Shown here: positions 56,090-64,000 of the stretch, in pieces
Numbering within the stretch: position 1 is the stretch's first letter
Layout: each line of letters starts with the position of its first letter
Origin: Microbotryomycetes sp. JL201
Taxonomy: Eukaryota; Basidiomycota; Microbotryomycetes
Direction of reading: 5' to 3'
Length of the DNA: 64,000 bases
NCBI GenBank assembly: GCA_033819885.1
Contig: JAQYUZ010000007.1
Span: 248,001-312,000 of the forward strand
The notes under the pieces: generated by a model
Databases searched by the model: none
Seen by the model: only the letters and a program-made list of their open reading frames with translations
Told to the model about the DNA's origin: nothing
Made by a program: the position numbers and the translations under genes

Positions 56090-57878
56090 ATGACTCCCGA
56101 CATCATTCGTGACTCGACGTTCGGCCAGCTCGTCAACTGGGCCACCAGTGGACGCGTCTTCCCTTATGAGGATCAGAAGCCTGGCTACATCGTGCCCGCA
56201 AAATATTTGAACACGCCGCCATCGCCGCTGCCGCGAACCGACACTGGCGTGCGGACACTCGTCGACTCGGAGGTCGTCACACCCTCAAAGTCCGGAAGTG
56301 ACATCGAAAAAGGCTCAGACAAACCCGTGTCGCCAGCAGAACCGGAAAAATATGCATTCCTTGTCGAGTTTGATGAAGGCGATCCCGACAGGCCGCACAA
56401 CTGGACTCGAAAGAAGCGCGTCTTCGTCGGCTTCCTTGTCGCCTTTCTAACATTCAGTGTATACGTGGGCTCGGCGATCTACACCTCGGCCATTCCTTCA
56501 ATCATGGCCGATTTCGGCGTGTCGCAAGTCGTCGCCATTCTCGGCTTGAGCATGTTTGTCTTTGCCTGTGAGTACACCGACCTCATTTTGGCGAGACAAA
56601 CATGAGCTGACCTTTATTTTTCGACGCAGATGGGTTTGGTCCAATGCTCCTTTCGCCAATGCAGGAGATGCCAACGATCGGTCGAAACCCTCCTTACATC
56701 ATTGGCCTCGGTCTTTTTGTCATCTTCCAGATCCCGATTATTCTCGCCCCACATATCTCCGTCATCCTCATCTTCCGCTTCCTGAGTGGTTTCGTCGGCT
56801 CTCCTGCCCTCGCCACTGGCGGCGCCAGCATGGGCGACATCTTTTCACCCGATGCCTTGCCGGCAGCTATTGGAATTTGGAGTCTCGGCGCCGTCACTGG
56901 TCCTATTCTCGGTCCCGTCATTGGTGGTTTTGCCGCGCAAGCAAACGGCTGGCGCTGGCCCAACTTGGAGCTCCTTTGGATTACCGGATTCGCGTTCATT
57001 GTCTTGTTCATTGCCTTGCCAGAGACTTACGAGCCGACAATCCTTGTCCGACGCGCTCGACGACTTCGAAAGCTCACAGGCAACCCGCTCATCAAGGCCC
57101 AAGCTGAACTCGATGCCGTCCCAAACGAAGGCTTTTTCACGATCGTTGGTGGTCGAGTCAAGCGTGCCTTCCAGCTCACACTCGAGCCCGCTGTCCTGTT
57201 TGTGAACATCTACATCGGGCTCGTATACTCGATCTTTTATCTGTGGTTCGAAGGTCAGTCTACCGAGTCGTGGGACGATCTAAAACCTGGTATCTGACAT
57301 CAAACATTTCTGCAGCTTTCCCACTCGTCTTTGAAGGAATCTACCACTTTAACCTCGGCCTGGCTGGTCTGCCCTACCTCGTCTTTGTCATCTCTGGTAT
57401 CCCGACTTACGCCGCTTACGTCTGGTATCAGAACAAGCACATCATCCCTCGCTCTAAGAACGACCCGACTTTCAAACCGGAAGATCGCCTTTTCTTGTCG
57501 CTCATTGCCGCCTGCTTCATCCCGGCATCGTTGCTCTTGTTCGGTTGGTCAGCGAGGACGAGCGTTCACTGGATCGTTCCGATCATTGGTGCTGGACTCT
57601 ATCTCCCTGGCATCTTCTTGCTCTTCCAGACGCTCATTGTATGGTCCGTCTCGGCGTACCCCGTCGTCGCTGCATCTCTGCTCGCCGGCAACGCCTTGTT
57701 CCGCAGTGAACAAGCAGGCGCTTTCCCACTCTTCGGCCGCGTCTTTTACGAGCGACTGACAATTGGCGGTGGTTGCTCGCTACTGGCGGGTCTCAGCCTC
57801 CTCATGATCGTGCCGCTGTGGGGTCTCTACAAGTATGGCGACCGTCTTCGCGCGCGTTCCAAATGGGCCACTGCTTGA
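56090..57878 (+). CDS. DHA1-family MFS transporter, tandem copy 2
   Basis: Drug:proton antiporter of the FLR1/CYHR/MDR1 type. The ATG at 56090 (MTPDIIRDSTFGQLVNWATS) aligns with the starts of copies 1 and 3. The lead-in is DEGDPDRPHNWTRKKR. Motifs are SVYVGSAIYTSAIPSIM, PMQEMPTIGRNPPYIIGL, FLSGFVGSPALATGGASMGD, GPILGPVIGGFAAQANGW and IALPETYEPTILVRRARRL. The C-terminal half has FPLVFEGIYHFNLGLAGLPY and YAAYVWYQNKHIIPRSKND. Next come LLLFGWSARTSVHWIVPII and TIGGGCSLLAGLSLLMIVPL, ending RLRARSKWATA. Only two introns are needed (about 56571-56630 and 57255-57314), far fewer than in copies 1 and 3. It looks intact. Confidence 0.85.
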
Positions 57879-58212
57879 GCGATTCAGGAGGGGTCTGACG
57901 AAAGACGGCCAAAAGACGTTGACTAGAGCCTACAATCGCATACAGAATACAATCAGTAGACTTTTTCCGTTTTCTTTCAATTTGTTGTCAATATCATTGC
58001 TGCTTCAGTATATCGAAGAGGATTGCACTTGTGCCAGGTTTCAAGCCTTTGATGAGCCATGATTGCTTACAATGAACTTTCAACAGAGGCTGCTCCGTCT
58101 CTATCACACGTCATTACACATCAGAGGGACGGTTGAACCATCCAGGGGCACAAGTATGACGCAATCGTTCGGAGACGAGCTGACCGACTTCGGCGGCGCG
58201 AGGCTTGGATTG

Positions 58213-58226
58213 CTCGGTCAGCACTC
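58213..58226. repeat. 14-bp direct repeat CTCGGTCAGCACTC, copy a
   Basis: Identical to the copy at 58510-58523; both lie upstream of tandem transporter copy 3. The core GTCAGCACTC also occurs at 55860 upstream of copy 2. Confidence 0.6.
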
Positions 58227-58509
58227 GCGGTGACTCCGGCGTCGCTGAGACTTGATCGCACGCAAGCAGGCAGGATGTGGAGGATTCAATCTTGCTATAA
58301 GATAACCCTCATATTCGCTTGAGCAAGGAACAAAGCCTATCAGCCCTGCCAGGCGATGCACTTGAGAGCGGATGATTTTTGGGCAGGACCGGCCTCGGCT
58401 GAATATCAGACCAATGCAGCACCGCCCATAACTGACGTGTCTAAGCTCGTTTCATGTAATTTCTAATGTACATTAAACATCATGTGATCGTTCAATCGAG
58501 ATTGCGCGA

Positions 58510-58523
58510 CTCGGTCAGCACTC
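58510..58523. repeat. 14-bp direct repeat CTCGGTCAGCACTC, copy b
   Basis: Second exact copy, 181 bp upstream of the copy 3 start codon. Confidence 0.6.
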
Positions 58524-58703
58524 CGAAAAGCGTTTACGCAAGCACCAACCGGACTTCTGCGAGCCTCGCTCAAAGCTGATGCAACAGACCGTATCTCGAT
58601 CTGTGTCCGAAGCCGAGCTCGGTGGTGAACACATCAAGAATCGCTCCCTCGTACCCATCCTTCTGTCCTCAACAAACAAAGCCGACTCGAAGTACCACAC
58701 GCG

Positions 58704-60747
58704 ATGTGGGACATTATTCGAGACTCGACCTTTGGCCAATTTGTCAACTTGGCTACAAACGGCCGTGTCTTTCCTTTCGAGGATCAAAGGCCCGAATACG
58801 TCGTGCCAGCAAGATTCCTCAAGCCGCTCGATTCCCCCATGCCAAAACCGCCGCTGCCCAGGGCCGACAGCAATGCGCCTACGCTTATCGATTCTGGCAG
58901 TCTCGCGATGGCAATCTCCAGAGTTGAAGACCCCGAGAAAGCGCCAGGCAGCCTAGAGAGGGCTTCATCACAAGCGACGATGACAGAAAAGTATCAGTAT
59001 CTCGTCGAGTTTGAAGAAAACGACCCTGATCGACCGCACAACTGGAGCCGGAAAAAGCGACTTTTTGTTTCCTTCCTTATCGCCTACCTCACATTCTCTG
59101 TTTACATCGGATCCGCCATTTACACGTCGTCGATCCCAGGCGTGATGGCGCATTTTGGGGTTAGCCAAACTGTTGCGACGCTCGGTCTGAGCTTGTTCGT
59201 CTTTGCATGTGAGCGTCTAATGCTTGTCACGTCACTCAGGATTTTGTCAGCTGACCTGTTTGCGCAGACGGACTTGGGCCAATGTTCCTGGCGCCTATGC
59301 AAGAAATGGCGACAGTTGGAAGGAACCCACCTTACATGCTGGGCTTACTGCTCTTTGTCATTTTTCAGATTCCCATCATCCTGGCACCAAACATTACTGT
59401 CCTGCTCGTCTTTCGTGCACTCTCTGGCTTTGTTGGCAGTCCGGCGCTCGCCACTGGCGGCGGCAGCATGGGTGACATTTTTTCACCAAAGGCGATGCCA
59501 ATTGCCGTCGGCATCTGGAGTGTTGGTGCCGTCCTTGGCCCAATCCTTGGACCTGTCATCGGCGGTTTCCCTGCACAACTCGAAAACTGGCGCTGGCCAA
59601 ACTTGGAGCTCCTGTGGATCACGGGGTTCGCGTTCATTGTCCTGTTTGTCGCCCTGCCAGAGACGTACGAGCCTACGATTCTCGTTCGAAGGGCTGAAAG
59701 GCTCCGCAAGCTTACCGGTAACAAACTCATCAAGACTCAAGCCGAGCTCGATGCGATCCCAGGTCAAGGCTTTGTCTCGATCGTCTCGGCCCGAATCAAG
59801 CGGGCCGTTCAATTGTCCCTGGAACCAGCTGTCCTCTTTGCAAGCATTTACATCGGTCTAGTATATTCAATTTTCTATCTCTGGTTCGAAGGCGAGTTTC
59901 ACGGATCACACGACAATGCACGCCTAACCACTCACATTGAACGCTGTTGCAGCTTTCCCACTCGTGTTTAACGGCATCTATGGCTTCAACCTTGGCCTCA
60001 GCGGTCTGCCATTCTTGTCGTTCGTCGTCTCGGGGGTCATTACCTTTACTGTCTACGTATGGTACCAGAAAAAGTACATCATCCCGCGAGCTGGCGTCGA
60101 TCCTACATTCCAACCCGAGGACCGCCTGCGACTGGCTTTGTTCGGTTCAGTCTTTTCGCCGTTGTCACTGTTCATCTTTGGTTGGACGGCTCGACCCGGT
60201 GTCCATTGGTGAGCAGCCCCTACAAAAGTCTTCGGCAAGCTCGACTCACTGGGCTGAAATACATCCTTAGGATCGGTCCTACCATCGGAGCTGCTTTGTA
60301 CCTCCCAGCAGGTGAGCGAGCGAGCCCTACGACGAGCGGGAGCGTGACACTGAGTACCCATATTTTGCAGTATATCTCGCTTTCCAGTCCATCTTGATGT
60401 ACTGCATGACAGGTACGAAGCCAACAAAATGGACACCCGAGTCGGATTTGACGGGGCCCGTTCTCGTGTGCAGGATACACGTTATACGCTGCATCTATCC
60501 TTGCCGGAAACGCTTTCTTTAGATCTGCCATGGCCTCTGGATTCCCGTCAGTAATTCCCTCTATGAATCAAGGCGGTCCGCTCATTCAAGGATGCTCCTC
60601 AGGCTCTTTGGTCACGCTTTTTACGACCGGTTGACTATCGGAGGTGGTTGCTCATTGCTAGCAGGCCTCAGCATTTTGATGATCATTCCACTTTTCGGCC
60701 TCTTCAAGTACGGCGACCGACTTCGAGCTCGCTCAAAGTGGACTTGA
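58704..60747 (+). CDS. DHA1-family MFS transporter, tandem copy 3
   Basis: Closest relative of copy 2. The ATG at 58704 gives MWDIIRDSTFGQFVNLATNG. The lead-in is EENDPDRPHNWSRKKR. Motifs are SVYIGSAIYTSSIPGVM, PMQEMATVGRNPPYMLGL, FVGSPALATGGGSMGD, GPILGPVIGGFPAQLENW and VALPETYEPTILVRRAERL. Next are FPLVFNGIYGFNLGLSGLPF, LFIFGWTARPGVHW and TIGGGCSLLAGLSILMIIPL, ending RLRARSKWT. About six introns are needed. Two share sites with copy 2 (after VFA and after WFE), and others (after GVHW and around 60310-60370, 60412-60478 and 60546-60602) are missing from copy 2. The catalytic-cycle motifs look intact. Confidence 0.85.
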
Positions 60748-61184
60748 ACACGAATTCAATCCCGCCCAGCTTTGGCTGGGAACATTTGCAGAGTTTCTGT
60801 CTATAAGTATGCATGTCATGACCATATCAGCTTAATTCTTGACAAAGGAATGGCTGGCGGGATTCTCGCTGCACAGGCAGCGAGCAAAGTTCCGTCGAGA
60901 CCAGCTGGGATTTGTGTCGAAAATAGCGTGTACACGCATGAGAGGATCCTCAGACGGGCATCGTGGGGCAAGTGGATCACGTGACCCTGCCTTGCGGACG
61001 TTAGCTCAGGATCCATTGTGGGCACAAGTGCGGCAATTACAGCTGTGATTTCAAGCAAGGATTTGTTCTGCATTTCAGCGCTAATTGCTCTGGAGAGGCG
61101 CATTGGCGTCATCGCTGATCGACCAGTGTCTCGCGGTTTCATTCGACTGCAATCCTGGCCCGACAAGTCCGTCGTTTCAGTGTC
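60748..61184. other. Intergenic region with E-box
   Basis: 437 bp between tandem transporter copy 3 and the 2H phosphoesterase. It carries TCACGTGACC at 60977-60986. A 167-codon minus-strand open frame overlaps it but has no recognisable content. Confidence 0.4.
60977..60986. promoter_or_regulatory. TCACGTGACC motif (E-box), copy 3
   Basis: Third occurrence of the decamer, 199 bp upstream of the 2H phosphoesterase start. Confidence 0.4.
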
Positions 61185-61934
61185 ATGCTCCATGACAGGC
61201 ACGGTCCATCTGTTCAGAGCTCGTTGCCGGTGCCCAGAGACAGCATTCGCCGCAACAAGCATGCCAGTGTCGACGGTCAACCCTTCATCGTCACCTTGGC
61301 ACTGGACCATGAAACTCACGAAACTCTGACCAAACTACGGACGAAATACTTTCCAAGGCACCGGAATTATCTCGAGGCACATGTCGTCAGTCGCCGTCGT
61401 CTGACGGTTCATCAAATCGTGTCTCAAGACAGGCTTATATCATGACGTTTGCAGACTCTGTTTCACGCACTGCCTGCGTCACACAAATCATTGTATCCGA
61501 CATTGTTGTCCGAGATGGCGACTCAAAGACATTCGTTTCCGGTCAGAATCGGCAAACCATTCTCGCTTGGTGGCAAGGGTATCGGCGTCGGTATCACGTC
61601 ACCGAACATCGTCAATCAAGCCAAGGGCTCATCAGAGAGACCACACCCGAACAAGGATAGGATAACGCGGCTGAGAGCTGATCTCGCTCGACTACTCGAA
61701 CATGAAGACGTCAAGCTGACGGCACAGGACGCCAAGAATCAGCATTCGCCACACGTGACTCTGCAGAACAAAGTCGACGAGAAAACTGCAAGTGATAGTA
61801 TGGAACAACTTGAGCAGGAAGACGGAGAAATTTTCAGAGGAGGGTGGGACGCGCGAGCCATTGGTCTAGAGTTGTATGAATACCAGGCGGACGGTACATG
61901 GACGAGGATGCGACAGTTTGAATTTGCAGCATAG
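61185..61934 (+). CDS. 2H phosphoesterase / 2'-5' RNA ligase-like protein
   Basis: Small protein of the 2H superfamily, which uses two H-x-T motifs on cyclic phosphodiesters or RNA ends. Spliced exons give the first motif EAHV|TLFHALP (intron 61388-61448, GTCAGT...TTTGCAG) and a second motif SPHVTLQNKV. The fold start FIVTLALDHETHETLTKL and the C-terminal GLELYEYQADGTWTRMRQF fit the family. The ATG at 61185 is the first in frame, but the N-terminal 30 residues are not informative. The protein is hydrophilic with no signal peptide. The exact substrate is unknown. The gene is convergent with TLC copy 2, with only 45 bp between their stop codons. Confidence 0.7.
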
Positions 61935-61979
61935 CATTTGAGTGTTGTGAAAAGTTTCGGCCTTTGGTTCGAAAAGAGC

Positions 61980-63243
61980 TTAGGCCTTTTTCTTATCCTT
62001 GTTCCAACCGAGCTTGCCATCGACTTGGATCGCTTCCTTGCGATCGGTCGGATTCTTTGACACGAACCTGGCGAAGTTGTTGTTTAGCGCACTGACAATC
62101 ACACTCGCAACATGGCCACTCACCTCTTCCTGAGCGCCAACAACATGGCCCTGAACCAGAAAAAGTTCAAGCCGTTCATGAGAATGTTGAGTCCGAGGTA
62201 GAGGTACTTGATGTTGCCGATCTTTTGGCCGGCTCGCGTTTGGAGCAACAGTACCCAGACTTGATACGAATTGTACGTTCCCCATATCAGTCGGACGGCA
62301 ACGTATGACATGCTAGGCGCACTGCATGAGCTTGATGTTTGAATGCGCCAACCCGAAAACTTACACGAGAAAGGCGCCGTTGACGAGTTGATAGATTGAA
62401 CCGGTCAGCTGGAACTTGTCGAGGTACCAATGGGCATTCAGGAAGCTAGAAACACTACGAATGTCAGTATAGACGAATTTCGAATCGAAACAGAACGCTG
62501 ACATGGTTGATAGCTCCCACTGCGTGCACCAGGCGAGTCAGCAGCAAATCTCGCCCGAAGCAGTCGACGCCGGCTCACAATCAAAAAGTTGGGTCCGCAG
62601 AACATGAGGAAAGGCTTGAGCGTGTACAGGAATGCGAGCATGCAGCCCGCGCCGTGCAAAAAGAATCCCAATCCCTGGGTGTTGATGTGGCGTGCCGAGA
62701 CGATGGCGTCCTGAGCGTTGTAAAGGACCGCCCGGGTCAGTTCAATTTGCCGTGATGCGAAGCTACAAGCGCAAACGGCGACTCGCCCACAAGAAATAGC
62801 CTGTAGCGAACGCGCTCATTCGTCCTTCAGCCTGCCCGTAGCCGTAAATCAAGTCGCTCGTGATTTCAAGGGACGGCTTGCGTATCATTGCGATTGCGAG
62901 AGGGGTTGCGACGAGAGCATAAGCCCAGCCGACCTGGTTGAGGGTGCGTATGGGTCAGTGTTTGGATGCAAAGCGGGCGACAAAAGCTGTGCTTGGTTTG
63001 GCGTACGACGTGCAAGTCCCAATCATCCTGCTTTGCCTTGACTTTCGGATAGTAGTTAGGGAACAGCTTCGGGCACACGACTGACGACAGTCTTTGGAGT
63101 GTGAAGGACGCGGCGCATGCGGCGATCGTGATGTGCACAACACCGGCGAGCTTGGGCAGTCCGAGCTGCGTGCACCATGGCAAGACGAGCTGTTGGAGCC
63201 AGACCGGCCCTTCGAGCGCCGGCGAGTTGAGCAGCGTCGACAT
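61980..63243 (-). CDS. TLC-domain membrane protein, copy 2
   Basis: Paralogue of the TLC protein at 31508-32758. From ATG 63243: MSTLLNSPALEGPVW, then LPKLAGVVHITIAACAASFTL and QDDWDLHVVR, matching the DWDLHC of copy 1. TLC helices include VGWAYALVATPLAIAMIRKP, GLGFFLHGAGCMLAFLYTLK, ELSTI|FLNAHWYLDKFQLTG and YLYLGLNILMNGLNFFWFRA. The C-terminal tail KLGWNKDKKKA ends in KKKA, which fits the dilysine KKxx ER-retrieval form. About five introns are modelled; the one inside ST(I)|FL matches copy 1 in position and phase. It probably resides in the ER or early secretory membranes. Confidence 0.7.
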
Positions 63244-63500
63244 GGCCGAGGCCGCAAGTGTCGGGCGCGAGGGCGTGTGCCTGTAAGCTGGCCAGGGCGT
63301 GGTCGCCGAGGCGCCGAGTTGGCTCTACCGCAGCACAAAGCGGGTTGCACTTTGATCATACTATTTAGGAAACCTGTGAAGAGGCTATTGGTTCTTGCTG
63401 GAAGGACGGAGGACCCCCTATTTGACCTACGTCACGCGCTTTTGGCGCGGCCCTTTGAGCTCGTCGCCCCGACAAGTACCTACAGCCGCTGCACCGAGCC

Positions 63501-64000
63501 ATGTGAGTTGTCAAGCAGCAGGTTGAGACCGCACAGGAGCCGCCGAGGCTGACGACTGGGCGTTGCAGGTCCGGTGACAAGGCGCAAGCGTCGTCGCTGC
63601 CTGTGCTGGCGTGCCACCCCGGCTCATTGAACGCCTTTGCACTCAAACTAAAGCGTCAGTCGGCTCTGTTCAGCCGCAAGGCCGGCTCAGCCTAGTATTT
63701 GATGCTCACAACAGCTCTCGCGTGCCAGCATCCGACAATGTGCGGTCGTTGCAGGCAAGGGCGGCGCGCAAGCTGGCGATCCCTGGCGATGGATCAGACA
63801 TCAGCGTTCAGTACCTGTGGTGCGACGTCTACTACTCACTCGAAGACGGTCAGTCACCTCGCGCGCTCGCCTCGCCGAGCCACTTGGCCTGCAGCTTCGA
63901 CCTGCCATAAGCTCAGTTCGGCAGTCTCGCGCACTACCATTCTCTTTCGAGCGCACGTGAGCACACGCTGACTTTCAAATTGGCTTCAGATGAAGACTGG
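63501..64000 (+). CDS. Unrecognised gene, 5' part, start codon split by intron
   Basis: The gene runs off the right edge. The start is modelled as AT (63501-63502), intron 63503-63568 (GTGAGTTG...GTTGCAG), then G, giving MSGDKAQASSLPVLACHPGS. A second intron (63655-63695) joins LKLK to LFDAHNSSRVPASDN. The next coding part, VRSLQARAARKLAIPGDGSD, leads to QYLWCDVYYSLED before another donor near 63849. No family is recognised. The AT|GTGAGT arrangement is the main evidence for this start; if wrong, the gene would begin further left or right. It is divergent from TLC copy 2 over 257 bp. Confidence 0.45.

Larger units (their letters stand above)
57879..58703. promoter_or_regulatory. Intergenic region upstream of tandem copy 3
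   Basis: 825 bp with no gene. It holds two exact copies of CTCGGTCAGCACTC (58213-58226 and 58510-58523). Confidence 0.5.

Noticed and set aside
47499-60747. Biosynthetic gene cluster around the four drug pumps
   Set aside because: No synthase, terpene cyclase, NRPS, PKS or P450 lies between or beside them. The only other gene is the UGGT-like protein.
60816-61319. Minus-strand open frame of 167 codons upstream of the 2H gene
   Set aside because: It overlaps the first exon of the 2H phosphoesterase and has no motif, signal peptide or exon continuation.

Overview
The window looks like nuclear DNA of a compact basidiomycete genome. Genes are densely packed on both strands. Most genes carry several short introns (roughly 40-90 nt) with GT-AG ends and a recurrent CTGAC/CTAAC-like branch sequence just before the acceptor. 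The gene set is typically fungal: HIS4-type trifunctional histidine enzyme, KAR5, NSE1, NBS1, class V myosin and DHA1 drug transporters. An early-diverging lineage such as Pucciniomycotina (for example Mixia) would fit, but that placement is inference and was not tested. I see no rRNA, tRNA, CRISPR array, transposon or virus-derived element.

Layout. 1-16 kb: the 3' end of a La RNA-binding protein, an MFSD1-like transporter, a small CaaX-box protein, a gene-poor 1.4 kb, then a divergent pair for genome maintenance (nibrin NBS1 and ORC5), a secreted cysteine-rich protein and an L-asparaginase with ankyrin repeats. 16-31 kb: a DUF202 membrane protein, argininosuccinate lyase, class V myosin, the SMC5/6 subunit NSE1, a thioredoxin-PITH protein and the nuclear-fusion protein KAR5. 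31-47 kb: a TLC-domain membrane protein, a BRCT-domain protein, an atypical SDR, a large unrecognised nuclear-type protein, an MCH1-like transporter, NOP2 and HIS4. 47-64 kb: a transporter-rich block in which a DHA1 pump, a UGGT-like ER protein and three tandem DHA1 pumps follow one another. It is followed by a 2H phosphoesterase, a second TLC-domain protein and the start of an unknown gene.

How the genes work together. There is no biosynthetic cluster. The main local grouping is the tandem transporter triplet, whose second and third members share short upstream repeats. NBS1, ORC5, NSE1 and the BRCT protein are all genome-maintenance or chromatin-type genes, but they are scattered housekeeping genes rather than an operon-like unit. 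HIS4 and argininosuccinate lyase are amino-acid biosynthesis enzymes.

Most notable observations: (1) a UGGT homologue that keeps its signal peptide, sensor region and HDEL tail but ends without the GT24 catalytic domain; (2) three genes whose start codon is split by, or directly abuts, an intron (HIS4 A|TG, NOP2 ATG|, the last gene AT|G); (3) two probable GC-AG introns; (4) an ORC5 with a degenerate Walker A loop; (5) a 20-cysteine secreted protein; (6) an intron-number gradient across the tandem transporters; (7) a TCACGTGACC motif repeated in three intergenic regions.

Exon boundaries were worked out by eye from frame continuity and splice consensus. They are models, not transcript evidence.
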